Below, piece after piece: positions 36,666 through 45,189 of a stretch of 64,000 nucleotides of DNA (positions are counted from its first letter, which is position 1; every line of letters starts with the position of its first letter). Source of the stretch: an uncultured Methanoregula sp. (GTDB taxonomy: Archaea > Halobacteriota > Methanomicrobia > Methanomicrobiales > Methanospirillaceae); assembly GCF_963667735.1 (NCBI RefSeq), contig NZ_OY763919.1:2419539-2483538 (forward strand), given 5' to 3'. The translations under genes were made by a program, and so were the position numbers. Below the pieces are notes generated by a model. That model was not told where the DNA came from. It did no database searches and saw nothing but the letters and a program-made list of their open reading frames with translations.

Positions 36666-37532
36666 ATGATGAAAAAAATTTCAGAAAAAAATCTCAGTGA
36701 GATGCCCACACTCACGCTCACACTCATTTTTATGGGAATGTTTTCCCTGATATCAGTATTCGAACTCGTACAACAGGTGCTCGAACCGGCATTGACCCTG
36801 TGGGGATCCCGGTTTATCACCATCATGGTTGCCAGTACCTGTGCGGTCTTCATTGCATTCTTCCCGCTGCGGGCATTGCGGGATACCGAAGCGAAGTTCA
36901 AAGCTATTTACGAAGATTCACATGATGCCATCCTGCTTCTTAACGAAAATTCGTTGCTGGACTGTAACCGTCAGGCATTGCAGATGTTCGGGATACCTGA
37001 TGTCAAGGAACTGATAAAAAACACTCCTGCTGAACTCTCTCCCCTTGTCAAACCGGTTGATCAGGGATCCCTGGCCACCCTTTGCGATCATATCGGGACT
37101 GCATACCGTAACGGGTTCGCCCGTTTCGAAGGAGAATTTCTCCGGCGGGATGGGAACCGGTTTCCGGCCGACGTGGTAGTATCATCATTCACCCAGGGGA
37201 ACAGACGCCTGCTCCAGGCAGCTATCCGTGATATTTCGGTACAAAAACAAGCTGAAGCCGCCTTACTGGAAAGCAATGAGCGGTTTTTTTCTTATATCCG
37301 GGAAACTGCCCAGAGGTTGAAAATCCCCATCGAGGTTGTCCACGAAAACATCGCGATCATGACAGCAGATATCGAAGCAGGGGATACCGACAGGAAAAAT
37401 CTCCTCCTCCAGCTTCATCTTCAGGAAAAGAATCTTGCCCAGATCCGGCAGAATTTCCTGAACCTGAACCAAAGAATTATTGATCATCTCGGTGATCTGA
37501 CACCCGCATCAAAACAACTCCTCGCGGAATAA
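36666..37532 (+). CDS. Membrane PAS protein with C-terminal DHp-like module, no kinase domain
   Basis: 288 residues. Start 36666 has AGGATGG upstream; 36654 is the longer option. Two transmembrane helices span about 15-36 and 45-66. A PAS domain spans about 75-195 (FKAIYEDSHDAILLLNENSLLD, shown in part, through LLQAAIRDISVQ). The last 90 residues, from NERFFSYIRETAQRLK through LAQIRQNFLNLNQRI, match the 133-aa free-standing module at 35079-35480. No His box or ATPase domain follows, so it is not a normal histidine kinase. It is divergent from the GAF triplet and likely works with it. Confidence 0.7.
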   Translation: MMKKISEKNLSEMPTLTLTLIFMGMFSLISVFELVQQVLEPALTLWGSRFITIMVASTCAVFIAFFPLRALRDTEAKFKAIYEDSHDAILLLNENSLLDCNRQALQMFGIPDVKELIKNTPAELSPLVKPVDQGSLATLCDHIGTAYRNGFARFEGEFLRRDGNRFPADVVVSSFTQGNRRLLQAAIRDISVQKQAEAALLESNERFFSYIRETAQRLKIPIEVVHENIAIMTADIEAGDTDRKNLLLQLHLQEKNLAQIRQNFLNLNQRIIDHLGDLTPASKQLLAE

Positions 37533-37844
37533 TCAGGGTCCGGAATCAGATCGTGCCGGAATCTCCAGATTCATGCAACAGGATATGGCATGCAATGGTA
37601 TCCCTCATTGAATGAAGAATCATTTCCAGGATCTCAACAGATCCTTTCGCTGGCAGCACATAATTTATATACCCCTGCATCCCATTGCCAACCATGCCAG
37701 ACATAGTACGCTATGGTAAGCCCGCCCGGAGGAGTAACCGCTGAACGAATAACTATACTATGACCATGTGATCTTCTGACCAAGGCATAATACTTCTGAA
37801 AGACCGGAAAATTACCCGATAAACCGTATAAGGGAGTGATGAGG
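37533..37844 (+). other. 312-nt spacer before the large kinase
   Basis: The sequence aatttatatac near 37661-37671 is a possible TATA element for the downstream kinase. AGGGAG at 37831-37836 is its ribosome site. No gene is seen. Confidence 0.4.
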
Positions 37845-40800
37845 ATGCTGCAGGATCTGACAGGCAGGATCAATTCCTTTCTTACACCGGTTCATGTCAT
37901 TAAAGGAACCGTTGTTGCAGGTATGCTGATCATCCTGTACCTGTTCAGCGTCAAAGACTATCTCTTCTTTCACAGTATCATCGAGCTCGTCACGATTGCC
38001 ATCGCTTTCTCAATCTTCATAATAGTCTGGAATACCCGGAAAGTAATCGCCGATACGTTCTTTCTCGTCATCGGTATCTCGTGCCTTTTTATCGGAAGTC
38101 TTGATTTAATACATACCCTTGCTTTCAAAGGTATGGGGGTATTCCCGGGAAGCACCACCGATCTCCCCACCCAGCTCTGGATTGCTGCACGCTACTTCCA
38201 GGGCATCGCATTTTTTATTGCGGCACTCCTGATCGGCAGACCGATCACAAAAGACAGGAAGCACGATGCCGGGGTCATCTTTACAGTATGTGCAGCGGTC
38301 TTCGGAGTTCTTCTTGCAGGTATTTTTGTCTGGCAGAACTTTCCACACTGTTATATCGAAGGCAGCGGCCTGACTCCATTCAAGATCGTAAGTGAATATT
38401 TCATATCGTTCATCCTCGTTGCCACGATCATAATACTCTGGATCAAACGGCGCCATTTTGACCGGGATGTCTGGCAGTTCCTGATCGCTGCCCAGTTCTT
38501 CCTCATCCTAGGTGAACTGGCATTTACCTCGTACGTGAACGTGTACGGCTTCATGAACATGCTTGGCCATCTCTTCAAGCTCTTCTCGTTCTATTTCTTC
38601 TACCGGGCGATCGTCGTCGTGGGCCTGACCCGGCCGTACGATCTCATCCTCCGCGAACTCAAGACAGATGAGGATCTCCTCAGGGAAAGCGAGAATAAAC
38701 TCAACATGATCATTCGGGGATCTCCCATTCCGCAGTTCGTGATCGACAGCAACCACCGGGTCATTCACTGGAACGAGGCTCTTGAGAAATACAGCGGGAT
38801 CAAGGCAGAAGAGATAATCGGGACGAACCAGCAGTGGCGTGCACTCTACTCCTCTGAACGCCCATGCATGGCAGACCTCCTTGTTGACGGGGTACAGGAG
38901 AACTTCCACGGATGGTATGAAGGAAAATATGCGAAATCCGCCCTTGTGGAAGGTGCAATTGAAGCCACTGACTTTTTCCCGCACATGGGACGGTCCGGCA
39001 TATGGCTGTATTTCACTGCTGCGCCGATCAGGGATTCCAGGGGCAGCATAATCGGTGCCGTTGAGACGCTGGAAGATATCACGGAACGGAAAAAAGCAGA
39101 AGACGCGGTCCGGAGGTCCCGGGATTACTGCTTAAAGCTCTTTGATGACTTTCCCAACCCGATCTGGCGTACGGATACCCATGCAAAGTGTGACTACTTC
39201 AACAAAGAGTGGCTCGCATTCACCGGCCGCACGTTTGAGCAGGAGAAAGGGGATGGCTGGGCAGACGGAGTCCATCCGGATGATCTTGACCGGTGCGTAA
39301 AGACCTATCTTGCCGCATTCAATGCACGGGAACCTTTCGATATGGAATACCGGCTCCGGCATCGCGACGGTACTTACCACTGGTTGTTAGACAGCGGAAA
39401 ACCGTTCTATGATCCGGACGGGAATTTTGCCGGCTATCTCGGCGCATGCTATGATGTCACAGGGCGTAAAACAGCGGAAGAAGCGCTCCGTCTCCAGAAC
39501 AGAATATTCGAGACAATCGCCGAAGGGGTTTACCTGATCCGTGCCAGCGATGGCGTGATTGTTTTTACCAATTCCAAATTTGATACTATGTTCGGGTATG
39601 AGAAAGGGGAGTTGATCGGCAGGCATGTTTCTGTCGTCAATGCTCCGGAAGAAAAAACGAGCCCCCGGGATACTGCAGAAGAGATCATCAAAACCCTCCA
39701 TGAAAAGGGAGAATGGAGAGGGGAAGTAAAAAACATAAAAAAAGACGGCACCACATTCTGGTGTCTTGCCGCTGTATCAACATTCGAACATCCCGGATTC
39801 GGGAGTGTCTGGATTTCTGCCCATACGGATATAACCGCCCACAAGCAGGCAGAGGATGCTGTACGGGCTGCGGTAAAATTGAACCAGCTGATCGATACGA
39901 TGTCGGTCAGTGAATGCATGAGTTATACCCTCGATGAGGCAGAAAGGCTTACTGCAAGCAAAATCGGGTTTTTCCATATTATTAATCCAGATGAGAAGAC
40001 GATCCAACTGATTGCATGGTCCACGGAAACCCGGAAACACTGTTTTATCCCAAAGGAGCCAGAGCGGCATTACCCGGTGGAAAAAGCCGGTGTCTGGGTG
40101 GACTGCATCCGCCGGCGCAGGCCGGTCATCCATAATGATTACGCCAGCCTGCCCCACAGGAAAGGTTTGCCGGAGGGTCATGTCCCGGTTATCCGTGAGC
40201 TGGTTGTTCCCATTTTCAATGAAGATAAGATCATCGCAATCATTGGCGTAGGTAACAAAGCAGGGGATTATGATGAGAAGGATATCAGCGTGCTCACCCT
40301 GCTTGCAAAGAATACATGGACCCTGATCCGGCGCAAACAGGCTGAAGAAGCTCTCCGGGAGAGCGAGCAGAAGTTCCGGGATATTTTCAACAATACCACC
40401 GACGCGATTCATATTCATGAGATCAATGCTGACGGGACCCCGGGAAGATTCACCGATGTCAATGATGTTGCATGCCGGATGCTGGGCTATACAAGGGAAG
40501 AGATGATTGCAAAAACCCCCTTCGACATCACCACTGACTACCATAACCCACCGCTGGAAAGAGTTATTGAAGAACAGCGGGTGTCCGGCACTTCGAGATT
40601 CGAGACGGAGCACCTGGCAAAAGACGGCACTATCATTCCTGTGGAGGTCAACACCCATATAGTTACTATACAGGGAACGAAGGTGATGCTCGGAGTTGTC
40701 CGTGATATCACCAAACGGAAAAAAGCCGAAGTATTGCTGAAACATTATAGCGAAGAACTTGAACAGGAAGTGAAAGCCAGGACCGAAGAACTGAGCGCAT

Positions 40801-41414
40801 CGCTTGAAGAAAAAGTCCTTCTCCTCCGCGAGATCCATCACCGGGTCAAGAACAATCTCCAGATCATCATCAGCCTCGTCAATCTCCAGATGCGCCGCGT
40901 TGAGGATGAACGGTTGAAACAGGTCATGGCAGAGACCCAGAACCGGGTACGGGCAATGGCGCTCGTCCATGAAAAACTGTACCAGTCGGGGGATATCTCC
41001 CGCATCGAACTCGCCGGTTACACCGGGTTCCTGGTTACCCACCTTTTCACGTTCTATGGAGTGGATTCCCGGCAGGTGACCCTGAAGATCGATATCGGCA
41101 AGATCATGCTGAACATCAACACCGCAATCCCGCTGGGTTTAATCATCAACGAGCTTGCCAGCAATGCGCTGAAACATGCATTTCCCGACAGCAGGAAAGG
41201 ATCATTGTCCATCGCGGTGCGGGAAGAGGGTAAGATACTTCACCTGATGGTCAGGGACGATGGTATCGGGATGCCTGAAGATTTCGACTGGCGGAATGCC
41301 GAATCGCTCGGGCTCCGGCTGGTCGTCTCACTGGTGGAACAACTGGATGGGACGATTGAACTGGACCGGAGTGCGGGGACTGCGTTTACGATTATTGTGC
41401 AGGAAAAAAAATGA
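37845..41414 (+). CDS. MASE3-PAS-GAF hybrid sensor histidine kinase (HisKA_2 type)
   Basis: About 1189 residues from the ATG at 37845, placed 8 nt after AGGGAG; GTG 37836 and ATG 37839 are alternatives. Order: seven-helix MASE3 membrane sensor (about 10-265), three PAS domains (about 288-675), a GAF domain (about 680-840), a fourth PAS (845-965), HisKA_2 with LLREIHHRVKNNLQIIISLV (phospho-acceptor His about 998), and an ATPase domain (NELASNALKHAFP, DDGIGMP, SLGLRLVVSLVEQL). Proteins of this design sense multiple cues at the membrane. No response regulator is adjacent. The stop codon overlaps the start of a kinase remnant. Confidence 0.9.
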   Translation: MLQDLTGRINSFLTPVHVIKGTVVAGMLIILYLFSVKDYLFFHSIIELVTIAIAFSIFIIVWNTRKVIADTFFLVIGISCLFIGSLDLIHTLAFKGMGVFPGSTTDLPTQLWIAARYFQGIAFFIAALLIGRPITKDRKHDAGVIFTVCAAVFGVLLAGIFVWQNFPHCYIEGSGLTPFKIVSEYFISFILVATIIILWIKRRHFDRDVWQFLIAAQFFLILGELAFTSYVNVYGFMNMLGHLFKLFSFYFFYRAIVVVGLTRPYDLILRELKTDEDLLRESENKLNMIIRGSPIPQFVIDSNHRVIHWNEALEKYSGIKAEEIIGTNQQWRALYSSERPCMADLLVDGVQENFHGWYEGKYAKSALVEGAIEATDFFPHMGRSGIWLYFTAAPIRDSRGSIIGAVETLEDITERKKAEDAVRRSRDYCLKLFDDFPNPIWRTDTHAKCDYFNKEWLAFTGRTFEQEKGDGWADGVHPDDLDRCVKTYLAAFNAREPFDMEYRLRHRDGTYHWLLDSGKPFYDPDGNFAGYLGACYDVTGRKTAEEALRLQNRIFETIAEGVYLIRASDGVIVFTNSKFDTMFGYEKGELIGRHVSVVNAPEEKTSPRDTAEEIIKTLHEKGEWRGEVKNIKKDGTTFWCLAAVSTFEHPGFGSVWISAHTDITAHKQAEDAVRAAVKLNQLIDTMSVSECMSYTLDEAERLTASKIGFFHIINPDEKTIQLIAWSTETRKHCFIPKEPERHYPVEKAGVWVDCIRRRRPVIHNDYASLPHRKGLPEGHVPVIRELVVPIFNEDKIIAIIGVGNKAGDYDEKDISVLTLLAKNTWTLIRRKQAEEALRESEQKFRDIFNNTTDAIHIHEINADGTPGRFTDVNDVACRMLGYTREEMIAKTPFDITTDYHNPPLERVIEEQRVSGTSRFETEHLAKDGTIIPVEVNTHIVTIQGTKVMLGVVRDITKRKKAEVLLKHYSEELEQEVKARTEELSASLEEKVLLLREIHHRVKNNLQIIISLVNLQMRRVEDERLKQVMAETQNRVRAMALVHEKLYQSGDISRIELAGYTGFLVTHLFTFYGVDSRQVTLKIDIGKIMLNINTAIPLGLIINELASNALKHAFPDSRKGSLSIAVREEGKILHLMVRDDGIGMPEDFDWRNAESLGLRLVVSLVEQLDGTIELDRSAGTAFTIIVQEKK

Positions 41415-41916
41415 TGAGGCCCGGAGTTCTGATACCAGAGCAGGACATCGGGGCTCAGGCATCGAAATGGCAGTTCATTGCTGATATCATAATTTCAGCG
41501 ATCCGGCAGCTTAAACCAACGGGGATAGACATCGATGTCAATGTTGGGGAGGTCGAGATTTTTGCCGATCCACTCATAGAAAAGATCTTCCACAACCTGA
41601 TGGAAAATTCACCCCGTCATGGCGAGAATGTGACCTATATGGATTATTCTGTACGGGAAAATAAAAGGCGATCTTATTCCTGCCTATTGTGACAACGGGG
41701 TGGGAATTACCGCAGAGGATAACGCTTTTTTAAAAAGGATTTGGCAAACATACCGGTCTCGGCCTCTTCCTCCCCCGCGAGGTCCTGTCCATCACCGGCA
41801 TCAGTATTGTTGAGAATGGTGAACCGGGCAGGGGGGCACGGTTCGAGATCCTCGTCACGAAAGGGGCGTACCGGCGCCAGCAAGAGAATGGATCTGCCCA
41901 GGCACACGGACCCTGA
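41411..41916 (+). pseudogene. Decayed histidine-kinase ATPase fragment
   Basis: The open part (41411-41692) reads EVEIFADPLIEKIFHNLMEN and NVTYMDYSV, a kinase N-box region. The homology then continues in other frames: GDLIPAYCDNGVGI, and after a poly-T/poly-A tract (TTTTTTAAAAA near 41727) GKHTGLGLFLPREVLSITG to a stop at 41914. At least two frameshifts are needed. It resembles the C-terminal half of the kinase at 32953-33978. The DHp domain is missing. Its first codon overlaps the preceding stop (ATGA). Confidence 0.75.
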
Positions 41917-42106
41917 TTGAAATTATTTTACCGGACGTTACCTGAATTTTTTCATAGCGCTCATGATCGCGGTTAAAGTCCGGATCCGGATCAACCGGAC
42001 ACGGATGAAAAAATTTCCACCGGATCCTGATGATGAAAAAGATAAACAAACCTGCAGGTGCTTGTCCTTTATTCTCCGGTTGGAGAAAGAACAGGATCTC
42101 AAGAAG

Positions 42107-42604
42107 CTACAGGGCCAGTACGCGATCCAGCATTCCGAATCTCTCCAGGCAGGAGATATATTCCGCAACCAGATAGAAGTTGGTCAAATCTTCGTCATCC
42201 AGACCCCGGAACGCGAACAACTCATCCCACAGCCGGCTGCTTCCCTCCACAATAAAAAAGGCGGATTCAAGTTCCACGCCCACAATAATTGGCTTTCCTT
42301 TAAAGATCGCGTCCTGGTTTTCATAGAGATCGTTTCCGGCTCCACAATCCCCGATGCAGAAACCTCTGGCCACCGGGGTTTTGCCGGCCGGCAGTTTACC
42401 GGCAGAATAATCGTTCTGGAGGAGGTTTGCAAGAACAACCCGTTTTATGGTATCACCGGCAGGTTCGGTTACGGGATATTGTTGTTGAAGATAGGCAATT
42501 ATTTCCGGACCGGTCTTTTTATTCGGACTGAGCAGTGGCCGGTACTTATCGGACGTTTCCTTCCAGGCCTGCACCATCTCCGGCGTAGCTTCCTGCAGCA
42601 GCAT
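42107..42604 (-). CDS. Hypothetical protein downstream of radical-SAM gene
   Basis: 165 residues from the ATG at 42604, selected because upstream residues look non-coding; no strong ribosome site is seen. I do not recognise the family. The middle has a Cys pair in ARGFCIGDCGAGNDLY, and the C-terminal part is acidic and helical (LDDEDLTNFYLVAEYISCLE). It follows the radical-SAM gene after 133 nt on the same strand, so it may be a partner or substrate-handling protein, but this is a guess. Confidence 0.5.
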   Translation of the reverse strand: MLLQEATPEMVQAWKETSDKYRPLLSPNKKTGPEIIAYLQQQYPVTEPAGDTIKRVVLANLLQNDYSAGKLPAGKTPVARGFCIGDCGAGNDLYENQDAIFKGKPIIVGVELESAFFIVEGSSRLWDELFAFRGLDDEDLTNFYLVAEYISCLERFGMLDRVLAL

Positions 42605-42737
42605 AATCCATTTTCTGTTGGGAATGTGGGAATAAATACACAGGGGAAATGGATCGGCAGAGTCTGGAAGATCCACCGGGTCTTGTTCTTTTTACCAGGT
42701 ATAATCCCGCGGCCATGTACCGGAATATTCCTTTCCC

Positions 42738-43652
42738 TTATTCATCGCAATAGACCTGCCGCGGCTCCAGGATCCCCGGCATCTTCCCGCGGCAGGATTT
42801 CCGGGCAAGATAACAGAGATGGCAGGCATCGGCAACACCTTCCGGCGGCGGGGTATATCCGAGAACCCGGGCCAGCTGCGCCGGCCCGCCTTCAAGAAGG
42901 GGCCCGCAGATCGGGTGGGCGGACGGATCATAATTCCGGACCAGTTCATCGAGAGGATGGTTCACATTTCCCATGCATATACCCTGGCAGATCTGGATGT
43001 TGCCATAGGCATCCACATGCAACCGGTAAGGGTTCCGGAGATCTTCGTAGGGACACGTGGTGAACTGCTGCCAGTCTTTTGTTTCCGCATACCGGCTGAG
43101 CCGTGCAGCGGCCCGACCCCGGAACATGATGCTCCCTCCGGTTATGACGCCTTTCTTCTCCTCCCGCGGGAAGGCTTTCATCTCCGGGCCCGAACCGCCG
43201 GGATCCAGTGCAAGGATTGTTGCCGGCAGGCCCATTTCCTGTGCGATGCGGAAGGCACGCCCGGCCGGATTGTCCTTCCGGTCCTCGTAATGGAATACGT
43301 CATCACTGATACTGAAATCGCAGATCCGGAGATTCAGAAGGGGTTCGAGAAAACACCGGGCATTCTCATCGGACGTGGCAAAGTAGCCGTTTGTCACGAT
43401 ACCGACTGCATAATTTCTGTCTGTGGCCTGGCGGATGCCGTCAAGAAGTACGGGATAGAAGAGGAACGGTTCCCCGCCTTCAAAATAAATCGTGTCCACG
43501 GTTCCCAGCCGGTCGGCCTGGTCAAGAACCGCTCCAATCTGCCCGGGGGCAAATGTCCCGGCAGCGGAAGGACTGCTGCAGACAAAACAGTGCTCGCAGG
43601 AGAGGCTGCACATGTACGTGAGAAGGAAATGAACCTGAGTTATCCGGGCCAT
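42738..43652 (-). CDS. Radical-SAM protein
   Basis: 304 residues. The [4Fe-4S]/SAM motif CSLSCEHC uses Cys15, Cys19 and Cys22, with a GGEP-type segment YFEGGEPFLF near 55-64. The C-terminal region carries further cysteines (TCPYEDLRN, QICQGICMG, CHLCYLARKSC), compatible with an auxiliary cluster as in SPASM or twitch proteins. The reaction is unknown; such proteins modify peptides or make cofactors. The Cys-rich end and an unknown downstream partner leave open a peptide-modifying role. No precursor peptide gene is visible. Confidence 0.82.
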   Translation of the reverse strand: MARITQVHFLLTYMCSLSCEHCFVCSSPSAAGTFAPGQIGAVLDQADRLGTVDTIYFEGGEPFLFYPVLLDGIRQATDRNYAVGIVTNGYFATSDENARCFLEPLLNLRICDFSISDDVFHYEDRKDNPAGRAFRIAQEMGLPATILALDPGGSGPEMKAFPREEKKGVITGGSIMFRGRAAARLSRYAETKDWQQFTTCPYEDLRNPYRLHVDAYGNIQICQGICMGNVNHPLDELVRNYDPSAHPICGPLLEGGPAQLARVLGYTPPPEGVADACHLCYLARKSCRGKMPGILEPRQVYCDE

Positions 43653-44191
43653 GACTGATCATCCTCACTACGGGGGATGCAACCCACCGGGACATTAAAC
43701 CTTCTCTGATCTCAGGAAATCCGACACAAGCACGTGCGGGTGAAATACAGATCAGTCCGGCTCGCGGTACCAGAAAACCAAATCCGCAAATCCCCTTATC
43801 CGAAATGCAGGGTCAAAGAATGCACCATTGCAATTCCTACAGGCAAGACACGCCGGAATTTTGCATCCAGGCCTTTCGGGACCCACAAAAACGAGGTCCC
43901 AAAACAGGGCTTCTTTTCATTTTCCGATACGGTTGGTCGATCCTGCCTGAGAAACGCCTCCCAAACTCTGCCATACCTGCCTGGTCATCCCCGGGGTGAA
44001 AAACGGAAAAACAGGGGAAACCTGGCTGCATTTTCGCGAAACCTGGTTGGTATTGTGCACCGGGATTCTGCCGATACGGGAAGTCTCCGACAGAGAACGG
44101 AGGTGGCAGGAGGGTATGTCCTTAGCTGCCAGGATCGCTCTATAATGACGATCAAATCATCCAGCCGGATATGCTTTTTTGGCACAGCGGG
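43653..44191 (+). other. 539-nt gene-free region holding repeat copy 1
   Basis: It lies between the radical-SAM gene and the TrmB-type gene. Its centre is the 219-bp repeat (43901-44119). Short open frames differ from copy to copy and lack ribosome sites. Confidence 0.5.
43901..44119 (+). repeat. 219-bp dispersed repeat, copy 1
   Basis: This block matches 48942-49160 without gaps; I count about 22 differences in 219 positions (about 90% identity), same orientation. In one frame both copies encode PPK.CHTC.VIP.VKNGKTGE and then TWLHFRETWLVLCTG; copy 1 has ACG where copy 2 has ATG at the presumed start. It may be a decayed small gene or a short mobile element. Confidence 0.8.
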
Positions 44192-45046
44192 TTATTTCCG
44201 CGGTTTGTTTCGTGAAGGTGCCGGGGGCAGAGGAAACTCTTCTCCCTCAACCAGGCGTCTCCAGTGGAACTCGCTGAACATCTTGATCTGGAGGATAGCT
44301 CCTTTATTTTTTGTATTGAGGACCGAGACGCTGCCAGAGAGGAATGGGGGTATCATGAGCAGTTCCTCGTCATCGATGATCAGTTCAAGGGTATTTTTAA
44401 AATTCATAAATTTTTTCGCGTCCTCGAATTCCGGGGGAGGAAACGGTGGCGGGGATAAAAATTTCTCGGAGGGAATAACATGAAGGTCGGCTTTTTTTCC
44501 CGGAAACAGGGTGTGCAGTCTCTTCTCAAGATCCGGTGAATCGGAAATTACGATAAGCCGGAACGAGACATCCCCCATCCTGCAGTTCTCAATAAAAGGC
44601 AGGTATCGCTCGCCAATCATGCACCGTATCTGGCTCTTTGCTTTCCCGAACATGTCCCGGATCTTGTACTCAATGTTGGTATCACCGTAAATTGTCCAGA
44701 GGGCATCTTCTTTATCTGTCCTGACCTTCTCGCTCTCCAGTTGTTTTAAGGTTATGAGGGCCTGATCCGCAGCCCGGTTCACTTTGTCCCTGAGCAGATC
44801 GATTGCCATTACCGGGGAGATTGCACTGTACCGTGCCGGTTTGGTAACTCGTTTTACCGCAAGTCCCATATCGGCAAGACGGTCGAGGGCCTCGTACACG
44901 CTGGGTTTTGAGATCGAGAGAAACTCGATAATCTCCTTTGCTTCAGCATTGTCATACAGGACCAGGGCCGCATACACGAGGGCCTCATTGTTGGATAACC
45001 CGAGATCGTTTAAGGTTTTTACAAGATGGGCCGGGATATTCTCCAT
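44192..45046 (-). CDS. TrmB-family transcriptional regulator
   Basis: 284 residues. An N-terminal winged helix (about 8-75: LGLSNNEALVYAALVLYDNAEAKEI, shown in part, and KPSVYEALDRLADMGL) is followed by a coiled segment and a C-terminal domain with IYGDTNIEYKIRDMFGKAKS, typical of TrmB proteins. The last part is basic and Pro-rich. TrmB proteins sense sugars or other ligands and often control adjacent transport genes. It is divergent from a secreted protein and ABC exporter operon across 143 nt containing TACTAC repeats, likely its operator. The ligand is unknown. Confidence 0.85.
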   Translation of the reverse strand: MENIPAHLVKTLNDLGLSNNEALVYAALVLYDNAEAKEIIEFLSISKPSVYEALDRLADMGLAVKRVTKPARYSAISPVMAIDLLRDKVNRAADQALITLKQLESEKVRTDKEDALWTIYGDTNIEYKIRDMFGKAKSQIRCMIGERYLPFIENCRMGDVSFRLIVISDSPDLEKRLHTLFPGKKADLHVIPSEKFLSPPPFPPPEFEDAKKFMNFKNTLELIIDDEELLMIPPFLSGSVSVLNTKNKGAILQIKMFSEFHWRRLVEGEEFPLPPAPSRNKPRK

Positions 45047-45098
45047 GAATCAGATTCACTTCTTGAAATAATAGTTCCTCCCTTGTTGTTAATAATTT

Positions 45099-45172
45099 TA
45101 CTACTTTGATGAGAAATTATTTAACCCCAGAGCGAGACCTAGATGAACAATTGTAGTATATTTTTTTACTAC
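45099..45172. promoter_or_regulatory. Candidate TrmB operator with TACTAC repeats
   Basis: TACTAC occurs at 45099-45104 and again at 45167-45172, the latter paired with GTAGTA at 45153-45158 as an inverted repeat that flanks and overlaps the presumed TATA of the downstream gene. Palindromes over the TATA box are typical archaeal repressor sites. Confidence 0.45.
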
Positions 45173-45189
45173 TCGATTGAGGAATCTCA

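Noticed and set aside
39777..41042. Minus-strand 421-codon open frame opposite the large kinase
   Set aside because: Antisense to conserved GAF, PAS and HisKA_2 coding sequence; no ribosome site.
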